Assembly: GCA_022577435.1 (NCBI GenBank)
Contig: JAKOON010000008.1
Coordinates: 15,983,001 to 16,047,000 of the forward strand
Origin: Embiotoca jacksoni
Taxonomy: Eukaryota > Chordata > Actinopteri > Embiotocidae
Length of the DNA stretch: 64,000 nucleotides
Reading direction: 5' to 3'
Shown: piece by piece, positions 51,201 to 60,941 of the stretch
Layout: every line of letters begins with the position of its first letter
How positions within the stretch are numbered: the stretch's first letter is position 1
Made by a program: the position numbers and the translations under genes
The notes under the pieces: model-generated
The model's input: the letters and a program-made list of their open reading frames with translations, nothing else
What the model was told of the DNA's origin: nothing
The model's database searches: none

Positions 51201-54200
51201 TTTTTTTTTTTTTTTGGCTGAGGATGTGCAGCGCAGCACTCTGAGAGAGTGTCAGGGCATGACGGATTTTCATGTGAATCCCAACAAAGCTCCCATTGTT
51301 CACCCAGCACTGCGAGTGTCGGGTCTGCAGTTTGGAAATGCACTGTTGCCAATCTTTGTTTTCTCTTGACAAAGACGTTGAATCTGAATCTGCTCAAACA
51401 AAACCTTTCAAACTGAAGGAGTGATAGGGAAGAGTGCTGGATTTCACCACCACGATTAGTGGTGAAAGTCAGATGGTCCATTTGAGAAGCAGGCACAGCA
51501 GATGGAAATGCGTCAGTATTATAAGAAGCATCTCATGCAAAGAACCACAAGTCCCCACATACTTTTTGAACTCCATTAGGACGTCTTGGCTTCCTTGTCT
51601 GTCTTGGAAGGACATTTACTTCCATAATTTTGTTTTTTTTTGCCACCTGTCCTCGTTGTTAAATGTTTACCTGAAAGAGTGCAATCCATTTGTGACCTGT
51701 GCTGCAGTGTTACAACAACCACATGATTAATTTTGATAATACAATGGAATAGAACGAGTGTATTTGATAGATGGAGTGACGATGAGTGATCTGTTTACAG
51801 GCTAATGAGTCACGCACCAGTGATACTATGATTTAACTGTCTGATCTTACTCTTGTGAATAAAGCAGGGAGACTGTCTGGTACAAGTGATTCAAAATTTA
51901 CACCTAGACTAGTACAGACATAAAATTGCCAAAAATACTGCTCGTTCTCCCACCAAATGTCTCCAAATGTGTTTACAAAGAGACTCTCTTTATGATGGAT
52001 ACACCTTTTTTTCATCCCTTACATTTTTCTGTTTAGCTGCGCCACTATACTGTAGCTCTCTACTTTATAGGGTAAGCTGACACCGACATTGTTGGTATAG
52101 TTTGTTTTGTGCCTCGCCCTGCCCGGAGTGTCCATTGTGTACACAGAAATGTACAATCACAGTGTGCGGCTGAGGTGTGTCCACTCCCTACATAATACTG
52201 TGTGTCTGGGGGTGTGTTAAGAGAGAGATGTGGATGTTTGTAATCAGAGGAGTAGATTAGTACCCTCCAGTACATAAGCAGCTTTGCAGACATATCATTT
52301 TCCCAGCAGGCTCTCATTACAGTATTGCTTCAGTTTAATGGAGCAGCGGCACAACGTGGGGTCATGCTAAGCCGTCTCTTTCTGCTCCTCAGCTTTAATG
52401 ATGCACAGAAAATAACTCCACTGAGTTAATTTACTGTGACACAACCAAACGCTCTAAAGATCCCAGGCAGTGTACATTGTCTGTGTTTGTGTGCATAGGT
52501 ATGTGCACGGGATCAATAATTAACCTAAACTTACATGACTGAACAAAGGCTCTGCCTGTGTTTTAATCTTAACTGTTTAAAAGAAACACCAACTCATTGT
52601 TTGACAACCAGCGTTCATCAGGTTTTCCACTAATATCCTCAGGAGGAAGGAACTCAGCTACCAAATTGATTCTTGTTTTTTCAGTTTCTGTCGACAGATA
52701 ACAGATTTTCTTTCCTTTAAAAGTTCCCTTCATGCATTTTGACGCCATCTGGCTCTGTTTTTATTCTTCGCTGTGGTTTCTTCTGTTTCTCACAACCTTT
52801 TTCAGACCCTGCCAGAAAGCTATTCTCAGAGCACATGTCTGAATAGACATGGACTGTGGTGTTACACAAGTTTTCTCTTTATTGACGTTGGTCCTCTGCC
52901 AGGTGACATCAGTGAGAGCTGTGCAATGCTCTGTAATGTTCATTTTCTTTTTCTGCCATTATTTATTGACTGAAGTACATCTATAGAGCAGTGGCAAAGT
53001 CTCCACCTATTGCAATTGAAACCCTGGTCTGAAAACAAACTGTATTCGTTAAATTTTATTGCTTGTACCTCATTTGGAATTAGATTTTTTTTTTAAACTC
53101 ACACAAAAATATATATTTATTTGTTAGTGTGTTTCACAATAAAGATTTCTTTATTTTAGCTTATTGTAATCATATATTTTCTCAGTAAAATATAACTCCT
53201 AACAATATTTGACCACTTTCATTACCAGAATCTCTAAGACGAAGACCCTCCTCTTGGTCTCTCACAGTAGACAGATTGCATGCCTGGACAGTGACTCACC
53301 AGCAGTGTTGTGTCCAGAAGTTTCAGCTGGGCGCTGTGGGGCCTGTGGGGCCTGTGGGGCCTGTGGGGCCCAGTGCCAACAGCAACTGTTTTGAAAAATG
53401 GGAGTTCACTTTAGCCAGCTGGGAATGACCTTTGACTTACCTTTCATGACTCATCTCTTTTCAGACCAACCATAGGGAGGCCCTCTTGTGCCCCTGACAC
53501 CCTGCGCTGCCCCCTGTTTACCCTCTTTGACCCCTCAGCCTCATCTGCTTTCTGTCAAAAAAGCCTATGTCCATGAAGAGTTACTAGCTTCAGCGCTGAC
53601 GTTTTATTTGAGCCTCACTGAGTGCTTACTTCATCCCCACAGAGAAGGAGAATCCATATGAGGATGTTGACCTGAAGCGGAGGAGTTTGGGCCGGAAGTC
53701 TTGTCTGTTGGAGAGCACCAGATCTTGGACCACCATGGACAGGAAGCTGAACTCTCCACCTCAGGTGAGTCATAAGCCTGTTGGGATTCACTGCACTGAT
53801 TTGTTTTCCTGTAGTAAACACGGCAGACATGTTTTCCTGTGCTAACGTACATCGCGTCTCTGGGTGTCAGTGCAGTCCTGGTTAAGATCTTTTAAAGAAT
53901 CTCACACCTCATTTGTGTCACTACAGGAAACAGTCTGACATGTTTAGACCAAGTGATGTTCACAGAAAGGATCATCTGCAGATTTGGCTTCCTCGCTTCA
54001 TTGCTGAAGCACTTGTCATAGAAAAGAGGGAGCATGCATGGTCACTGTGGCTTAATACTCTGCAAACACTAACTGAGCAGCTACTTTGTCAGGAACACAA
54101 CAGAAGAGGATCTGTTTAAGTGCAGTCAAACAAACCCATTATATTTTAATAAAGAAGATGGATTTGTTGTCCATCACACCCTGAGCATCTGCAATCGGAT

Positions 54201-57200
54201 TTCATGCTGCACACAACGAAAGTAGCTTTCTACACAACAGCAGGACACAGAAGAGGTACATTAAAGAATTGAAGGTTTCGATATTTTAAACCTATCAACT
54301 GTCACAAAAGAAGAAAATGTCCATGTCTTGTTTTTTAATCGGTCGTCGCTGTCAGTGCTGACCTACCACTTTGTGTTTCCTGTGACAGCTTCACAATAAA
54401 AGCCATCTTGTGTTCCCCTGGTTGAATGCTTTTCTGTTCAGTTTGTGTTGGCAGTAAATTAATACAGCTCTGATACCGTGAAAAATAAGCATCAGGGAGA
54501 TAATGTGAGTAATGTTGGTTTATATGCAGACAACATTTCTTAATTAGGCAATTTTATGAAGGTAGTTTGGTGTTTTTTGTGAGTTTTGAGAGGAAATTCC
54601 TACATTTCCATCAAAAATCAAGTTTGTATGTAAAAATATATGAACTGAGAATACAAAATATTTGGATTGCAAACAAATTCTCTCTTACAGTTTTGTTGTT
54701 TTTGTTCACAGACCTGAGCATTTTGCTTCTGGAAAGAACTTTTGGTTGCAATCCCAATAATTTGATTCTCAGTTTATATATTTTTACTTACAAAATGGAT
54801 TTTTGATTGCTGTGGGAGAAATTTGCTCACAAAAAGGCACACTGCCTTTTAGCCAAAGAATCCAGTGAGGGAATAACAGACTCCACCAGTGAAAATGAAA
54901 ACTACTACAGTCCACTGTCTTTTAAACTACATGTACACCTGATTATATATACAATGTCTTGAATGAATGCACTCGGGTGACTATTTATAAGAACTTTCCA
55001 AATTACTGAAATGCACCAAATTTCCTGTATTCTTTTCTCTGTGACTAGTTGCCTTCCAAACCCAGCAGCCAGTCCCTGCGCCTCCCTGGTCCAAGTGACA
55101 GAAAGAGCCACAGGATATCACAGCTGTCCAAGCGCTACAGCCACGATGAAATGCTGCTTCTTCCCCAGTCCGGGGTATCAACATCCCCTTGTGGCCTGCT
55201 GGATGATAGCCTCTGTAGCACCAGTGATACCCTGGCCTCACACAGGCACTGGAGGATCCCCAAGGTACATACTGCTAGATCCTACACAAACACCTTCACT
55301 AAGTCCTTGCAGAGCTCCGACTGTGTTCTCTTTCCGTTCCTGCTTCGCGGCCCAGCTCAGGTTTCTGGTGGGATCAAGTCAGTCAGAGCAGCTCTGGATC
55401 ATTTGTAATTCCTCAGTTTGGAAAAGATGTTTTTAAGACCCAGTACCTTAATGCATGTAATTACTGTGTGGGTTTCAGCCCTTGTGGTGCCTTTTCTCTA
55501 GAACTCTCCTTGAATCCTTTCAAGTTTTTCTTCAACCCTTAACACACATGAATATTATTTCCCTCTGTTACTTTTGGCCAGGTACACCCCTGCTTCCTCT
55601 ATACTGAGGATCAAAAGAAACAAAACTTCAGATTCCTCACAGAGAACTTCCTCTTTCCTCTATTTGCAGCTGGTCCAGAGGATCAACTCCATTTACTGCA
55701 CTAAACGTGGGAAGAAGAGGCTGAAGAAGCTGTCCATGTCTAATGTTGAGACTGCATCTCTGAGAGGTAAGGCCTGTCTTTATCCCCTTTATCCACCGGC
55801 CAGATAAGTGGGTAAATATTTGCATCTCAGCCACCCACACAGAGTTCCCTCTGTTTTCCTCTTGTGATATAAACACATGTTTGTGAAACTGCCCTCTGAC
55901 CCATAGAAAAACTTCTTGTCTGTCTGATATCTACCCCCAGATGACAACAGTGAGAGTGAGAGTGACTCTGATGACAGGTTCAAAGGTGAGTGACCACAGC
56001 CTTCGTTTGCAGTGGGGAGGTGTAAACTCCTGCCAGCTCTGACCTTTTCCTCAGCGCTGTTTTTCTCAGGGTTGGTTCACAGTTTTAGATTCAACACAGA
56101 CGACAGAACTGGAACTGAAACATTGCACAGATTATGAGTAGATCATACAACATCTATCACATGTCTGAATGAGAGCAATAAATACAGATTTTAGTGATGG
56201 TTTCATTTTGTTAGTAGTGATAGTAAAACTGAATTAAACAACAACATACAATTTTATGACTGGATGAAAGTTAACACCCCTTGAGCCTCTGTTTTTCATG
56301 CTCCACCATAAGTTTTTAAGTTTGTGTGAATTATATTTGCTTCTCTTCCCCAGCTCACACCCAAAGGTTATTAAAACTGCAGTCCATCCTGCGACGAGCC
56401 CCCAGCTACCGTACGCTGGAGCTGCAGCTCATTGAGTGGCAGGAGAGAGAACTGTTTGAGTACTTTGTGGTTGTTTCTCTGAAAAAGAAAGCCAGCAAGA
56501 ACTCCTACTCCCCTGAGGTCACCTATCAGTTCCCAAAGGTAAAACTAAATGCTGCTGGTTCTCTCAGACACCTTTTACACCTGACATAACAAGACACCTC
56601 TGTGACTGGAGTTATTTTCACATGCTACAAAAACCCTAAAAGTCAAGTCAAATGTGTCAGTGCCTTTAAAATACTTTAACAAACCTCCCCAGGATGTTAA
56701 GTGATTTCGCCCTGGAATTGCAAATCACAAACACAAATATGTCAGTGATGGTTTCCAACGCTTAGATCTCCTCTCCTCTCCTCTCCTCTCCTCTCCTCTC
56801 CTCTCCTCTCCTCTCCTCTCCTCTCCTCTCCTCTCCTCTCCTCTCCTCTCCTCTCCTCTCCTCCACTCCCCTCCACTCCCCTCCACTCCCCTCCCCTCCT
56901 CTCACAGCTGGAGAGACCCACCAAGCAGATGAGGGAGGCAGAGCAGAGGCTCAAAGCCATTCCTCAGTTCTGTTTCCCTGATGCCAGAGACTGGAGTCCT
57001 GTCTCAGAGTACACCAGGTATTACCAAGATTCTTCCTCATGGTGTCTAATTCCTTATACTTAATTGTCTGCTGAGGCTTTACAACAGACAAACAAAATGA
57101 CAACAGCTGTCAGCTGTTGATAAAATGGAGATAGATACTGTCCACACAGCATATTTTGAACTACTGTTCAATAGTCAAACAGCTCCACCCTTGTTGCAGC

Positions 57201-60200
57201 ATGCTGGATAAAATCTTTTATCTGCATACTGCACCTGCTACACCACTGCATGCATGTGAAACTGGGCCATACGCAACACAAATATGATGTGTGTGCAGTT
57301 GTCTGTTTGTCTGTGTTGATCGAAATGTGTCTGCATTTCTTTTTGGCTACAGCGAGACATTCTCCTTCATGTTGACGGGAGAGGACGGCAGCAGGAGGTT
57401 TGGGTACTGCAGACGCCTGCTGGTAAGCCAACGTTGCGCTCCTCTGCTCCCTGTTGACACCCCGCTGAGCCATGTTTGTTTGATCATGTGATGCAGTTTT
57501 CCTGTGCGGCTGGTGATGTGCTACATGACCTTCCGCTGTGGCAACAGGAAAGAAATGATTAAAAAAATAACCAAACAAAACTGCAGAGCTGAGCTGGGTG
57601 TGAAACACTTTGTAAAAGTTTTAATCACTGGGGAAAAAAATAGATGTAGAAAAAGATTATCACACTTTTTGTTGTAGCAGCTGATCATTATTAGTGTTAG
57701 CCCAGAAAATACCTTTAAATAGAATAAGTAGAAAAAACATTTGCAACAACAAACATCCAAAAATCCACACATTTAAAAACAGTGATTGCAGTTGCTTTAA
57801 AATGCATTGAAGTAGTTGAATGAATATATTGTGACAGTTTATTAGATCAGAAATATAAATAAGGCATTATTTACTTATCTTGTATACATATCTTAAAAGG
57901 AACAAAGAACTGATATAAAAAGAGTTGCTGGAGCAAACATTTAACCCTAGTTAGAAAATACATAATTTAAAAAAAAAAAAAAGTATAATAATTGAACATA
58001 ACAACCCAGTTAGGATTGACTCATTCAATTTGCCACGGGTTTCTCAGCAAAGGCCGGACAAAAAGAAACCATGAAAAATCCAAACTTTGTCATTCTGGAA
58101 CATTTCCTCTCCATAATGAGGTTGGGGAGTGCTTTGAAGTGTTTTGTTGAGCGTCCCATTTAGCTTGCGGTTAGAGAGCATGACTGTGGGATTCTGTGAA
58201 TGTGGTGGTGATTTTGTTCACCATTTGGTATTTTTGAGTATGTTTATGCTGCTGCAGTATGTATGCTCTCAGACCTTTACTAGGAGTGTCTTTGCTGCTG
58301 TGTATGTGTAGGAGCTGGGCATTTTGGCTGTTTCTTTGACAGACAAAAATGTTTTTAACTCCGCTCGCAGTTACTCCAGATTCATCTTGATAGAATCAGA
58401 TTTTTATTGACGGTGGAGCGAGAGGTGAGCTGTTCTCCTCCAGTAACTTTGTTTCCTCCCTGCTGTCTGTCCAGCAGTTGGCAGTAACCGAGCATTCCTG
58501 AGGACTTGAATCAAGCTCCACATAGTTGATTTAATCATCCATTTGGAAAAGCGGAGGAGAAACAAGACGAGAAAATTGTATACCTAATATGGACAAGTGG
58601 ATTGGTGTTTGTTGAGTGCCTGTATTCATTTGTGTTTGAGTGTCTGTGTCTGTGCTGACGGTATTTCACAGCACATAATGGCAGAGAGGACAGTAGATAG
58701 GATCAGCAGGAGCAGATAAACCACCTGTGTTTAGGAAGGAGAAAACCACATGAAAGACTTTCACCTCAGATGACAGATTATATTCTAGACTTCGACTGCA
58801 GCATAAACAACTTGTCTTTGTATTATATTATCATAGTGTACTAGTCCTGCTTGTATTGTAATGACTCTTTATATGTTTAGACAAAAATAAATTGTACTCA
58901 CCAGATTCAGTTTACTCGTCACTGTGAGCATTATTCAACCGAACGGAGGTATAATGTCTTCTGTGTCTCTGGAGGAGTTTGAAGAATAACCTCAATGATG
59001 TCATTATCTCGGCTCGAGCTTGGAGACTAAAAATCTTTATCAGTAAGCCTGTGTTACAAATTGTTGTGTTTTAAAAAAAAAAGTAAACTGTCACCAGGTC
59101 AGGGATTCTCTGACAAAAGGTTGTTGCAGTGATTTACTTGGCTCAACTAAAACTCGGGATACTTTGGCCTCTGCTGCTTTGATTATGACTGTTTGCTTTT
59201 TTTCAAAAATCAGTGTACTTTATAAATGTGTAAGCCTATATTGCTGTACAACCCCTTTTTGTTTTTTTATAGCTGTTTTTCAGAATATCCACAAATGTAT
59301 CTGTTCACGTCTGTTTTCAGCCGACTGGGAAAGGACCTCGTCTTCCAGAGGTGTACTGTGTCATCAGCCGGCTGGGCTGTTTTGACTTGTTCTCTACGGT
59401 GAGTTCGATCTTGTCCTCGAGCCACACTTAAACGCATGTGCACACACACATATACAGTACATATGTACACAGACACACGCAGCTACAGCCAGCTTGCTGT
59501 GTCTGGTGTTGTATCTGTGGGTAACCCATTTCACAGCTGAAGGAAATGACTTTCAGCAGACCTTCTGCTGAACGCCTGTTCTTTGGTAACCTTTATTTCA
59601 GTCTCTCTGACTTTCTGATTTCCCATAGTAATTGTTTCCTTCACTTTTGTCTCGCCGGTGCTAATGCATAGCAGAGCAGTCACTCTGTTTGACTTTTTCA
59701 GCCTTATCTGATTATTTTATTAATTCAAAGTGAGTGAATCCAGACTGTTGAAATAAAGTGGCTGCTATATGACATGAAAATAAAACACAGACTATTTCAA
59801 AGACAGTGTGCATATGTGCTGTAATCATAGTTTAATAAGGAGAACAGTGTGCAGCCCCTTGACACTGCAGCGGAGCTGTTTGATGAAAAACATGAAACTT
59901 CAAATGAAATATCTGAGTTGAGTTAAAGCAGAATAACTAAGTACTTTTTACAACAACTTATTTATGGGCGCAAAATGTTGTCTAGTGTTGCATCCCATGA
60001 TGTTTCAGGACGTTCAACACATGCCAGAATAGAAGAGAGAAAGAGAACGCCTCAAATGTTTAAACTTTAAGAAGAGTACAGCCGCAAACCTGAGGTGAAA
60101 ATGAAAGGAATCTATTCTATAATTGCCCTGATAAAGGAGGATGGCAGTGTTTGATTTCAGCAGGAGTTTTGTCAGAGAGACAGACATGGAGAGAATGAGA

Positions 60201-60941
60201 GTGGTGATATCATATGACCTCGAAAACAAGCCATTCTCCAATCAACTTTCCAGACAGGAGGCAGTTTGGACCAAAACAGACAGACAGGCACACTGGGTGG
60301 AATTTTCCAATCACAGAGGAGTGGAAATAGATTAATCTGCTGTTTTTCAAAACAGAAAATGAGGTATAGATAATTGCCAGTGCTCAAACACAAAACAACA
60401 TGTTTCCATTAATTGTCACCATCATTGAAAGGGTTGACGACTGTGAGGCTTTTGTGCGGGTGATGAAAACTAATTGAAGTACATTCAGAAAACTATGCTC
60501 TTTCCTCCCGTGTTCAGATCCTGGATGAGGTAGAGAGACGGAGAGGCATCTCAGCAGCCCTGGTCTATCCCTTCATGAGGAGTCTGATGGAGTCGCCTTT
60601 TCCTGCACCAGGGAAGATTATCAAAGTAAAGACCTTCCTGCCCGGAGCAGGAAATGAGGTCAGAGCTGCTGGCGAAGCAGAACACAACTTCTATTTTTCA
60701 CTGCTATAATTGTGCCCATAAGCCCAAACTAACTGTGTTAAATTGTGCTTCGTGAATCCCACTTACATTTGTCGTTCTTTGTGGTCATTCAGGTCATCGA
60801 GCTGAGGCGGCCTACCGACTCCAGGCTGGAGCACGTGGACTTTGACAGTTTGTTCAGATGCCTCGGTGTACGGCAGGTGATTCGCGTCTTTGCCTCGCTG
60901 CTGCTGGAGCGTAGAGTCATCTTTGTGGCTGATAAACTCAG
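42216..60941 (+). CDS. dennd2b: dennd2b (st5): DENN domain-containing protein 2B, 3' end outside window
   Basis: Guanine nucleotide exchange factor for Rab GTPases (Rab13, Rab10 in mammals), linked to membrane traffic, epithelial behaviour and cilia; also known as ST5. Thirteen coding exons: 42216-42289, 47328-48611, 50031-50176, 53643-53764, 55049-55264, 55670-55766, 55941-55985, 56354-56538, 56908-57017, 57353-57422, 59321-59398, 60518-60658, 60793-60941. They keep phase throughout and give 905 codons plus 2 bases; human DENND2B has about 1137 residues. The first about 660 residues are Ser/Pro-rich and disordered with conserved islands (KTFDFKGVRRMS, SAVLNRIQKIEQ, KPKRTFEYDAK, ENAYEDIV/ENPYEDVD). 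The uDENN starts near 665 and the cDENN near 784. The end of cDENN and all of dDENN lie beyond 64000. The start codon was chosen because MTANK matches the human N-terminus MTMTANK. Confidence 0.93.
42290..47327 (+). other. dennd2b intron (5 kb), nothing recognised
   Basis: No exon or named element was recognised. Open frames at 46359-46918 lack family resemblance. A 5'UTR exon for an internal promoter cannot be excluded. Confidence 0.45.
47328..48611 (+). CDS. dennd2b: dennd2b coding exon 2: large disordered exon
   Basis: Exon of 1284 nt, phase 2-2, residues about 25-453. Conserved islands in order: LLSDSESSG, IRKKISEWECRRVSLPRMS, EKTFDFKGVRRMSTAFSECS, KETSAVLNRIQKIEQALKE, NPLPKPKRTFEYDAKRDQK and the Pro-rich ESPPPLPSTPAPSMTR. 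Human DENND2B has a matching large exon. An open frame extends 5' to an ATG at 47200, but the acceptor CTTGTTTCAG at 47327 marks the true boundary. Confidence 0.95.
48612..50030 (+). other. dennd2b intron, nothing recognised
   Basis: A 1.4-kb intron. No exon-like frame or known repeat was seen. Confidence 0.5.
50031..50176 (+). CDS. dennd2b: dennd2b coding exon 3
   Basis: Exon of 146 nt, phase 2 to 1. YPSSPTENG and SKSTLEENAYEDIV match human almost exactly. Confidence 0.95.
50177..53642 (+). other. dennd2b intron (3.5 kb) with 9-bp minisatellite
   Basis: No coding exon is seen. A long T run stands at about 51191-51215. A GC-rich 9-bp repeat (GCCTGTGGG) with three full units lies at 53341-53367, with partial units either side. 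Confidence 0.5.
53333..53370. repeat. 9-bp GC-rich minisatellite
   Basis: GCCTGTGGG repeated three times, plus a degenerate first unit and a partial last one. Confidence 0.9.
53643..53764 (+). CDS. dennd2b: dennd2b coding exon 4
   Basis: Exon of 122 nt, phase 1 to 0. It encodes EKENPYEDVDLKRRSLGRKS and then MDRKLNSPPQ, parallel to human KENPYEDVDLKSRRAGRKS. Confidence 0.94.
53765..55048 (+). other. dennd2b intron, nothing recognised
   Basis: A 1.3-kb intron with AT-rich unique sequence. No exon or repeat of note. Confidence 0.5.
55049..55264 (+). CDS. dennd2b: dennd2b coding exon 5
   Basis: Exon of 216 nt, in phase. SDRKSHRISQLSKRYSHDEM and LLLPQ, then HRHWRIPK, match human ERKSHRLPRLPKRHSHDDM and RIPK. 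Confidence 0.94.
55670..55766 (+). CDS. dennd2b: dennd2b coding exon 6
   Basis: Exon of 97 nt, phase 0 to 1. LVQRINSIYCTKRGKKRLKK is a conserved basic segment, followed by LSMSNVETASLR. Confidence 0.95.
55941..55985 (+). CDS. dennd2b: dennd2b coding exon 7 (micro-exon, 45 nt)
   Basis: Phase 1-1 acidic exon DDNSESESDSDDRFK, matching human DENSESESDSDDRFK. It is too short to appear as an open frame on its own. Confidence 0.93.
56354..56538 (+). CDS. dennd2b: dennd2b coding exon 8: start of uDENN
   Basis: Exon of 185 nt, phase 1 to 0. It encodes LQSILRRAPSYRTLELQLIE and FEYFVVVSLKKK, the conserved start of the DENN module, ending in TYQFPK. Confidence 0.96.
56767..56905. repeat. dennd2b: (TCTCC)n pentanucleotide repeat before a dennd2b acceptor
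   Basis: About 98 bp of nearly perfect TCTCC units (19-20 copies, to about 56864) are followed by imperfect CTCCACTCCC units. The tract ends at CTCACAG|, the acceptor of coding exon 9. It therefore supplies the polypyrimidine tract of that splice site. Confidence 0.95.
56908..57017 (+). CDS. dennd2b: dennd2b coding exon 9: uDENN
   Basis: Exon of 110 nt, phase 0 to 2. LERPTKQMREAEQRLKAIPQ and FCFPDARDW match human closely. Confidence 0.96.
57353..57422 (+). CDS. dennd2b: dennd2b coding exon 10: uDENN
   Basis: Exon of 70 nt, phase 2 to 0. It encodes ETFSFMLTGEDGSRRFGYC and RRLL, the signature central strand of uDENN. Confidence 0.96.
57423..59320 (+). other. dennd2b intron (1.9 kb), nothing recognised
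   Basis: No exon is seen. Sequence is AT-rich and unique with short A runs. Confidence 0.5.
59321..59398 (+). CDS. dennd2b: dennd2b coding exon 11: start of cDENN
   Basis: Exon of 78 nt, in phase. PTGKGPRLPEVYCVISRLGC is followed by FDLFST. Confidence 0.96.
59399..60517 (+). other. dennd2b intron, nothing recognised
   Basis: A 1.1-kb intron with no exon-like sequence or named repeat. Confidence 0.5.
60518..60658 (+). CDS. dennd2b: dennd2b coding exon 12: cDENN
   Basis: Exon of 141 nt, in phase. ILDEVERRRGISAALVYPFM, MESPFPAPGK and KVKTFLPGAGNE are almost identical to human. Confidence 0.97.
60793..60941 (+). CDS. dennd2b: dennd2b coding exon 13: cDENN, last exon in window
   Basis: Exon of 149 nt ending in phase 2 before GTGAGT. 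It encodes DSRLEHVDFDSLFRCL and ASLLLERRVIFVADKL. The next human segment, beginning STLSSCSHAVVALLYPF, is not found up to 64000. Confidence 0.96.

Noticed and set aside
56742..56960. Minus-strand frame with repeated GEERR
   Set aside because: Translation of the TCTCC pentanucleotide repeat.
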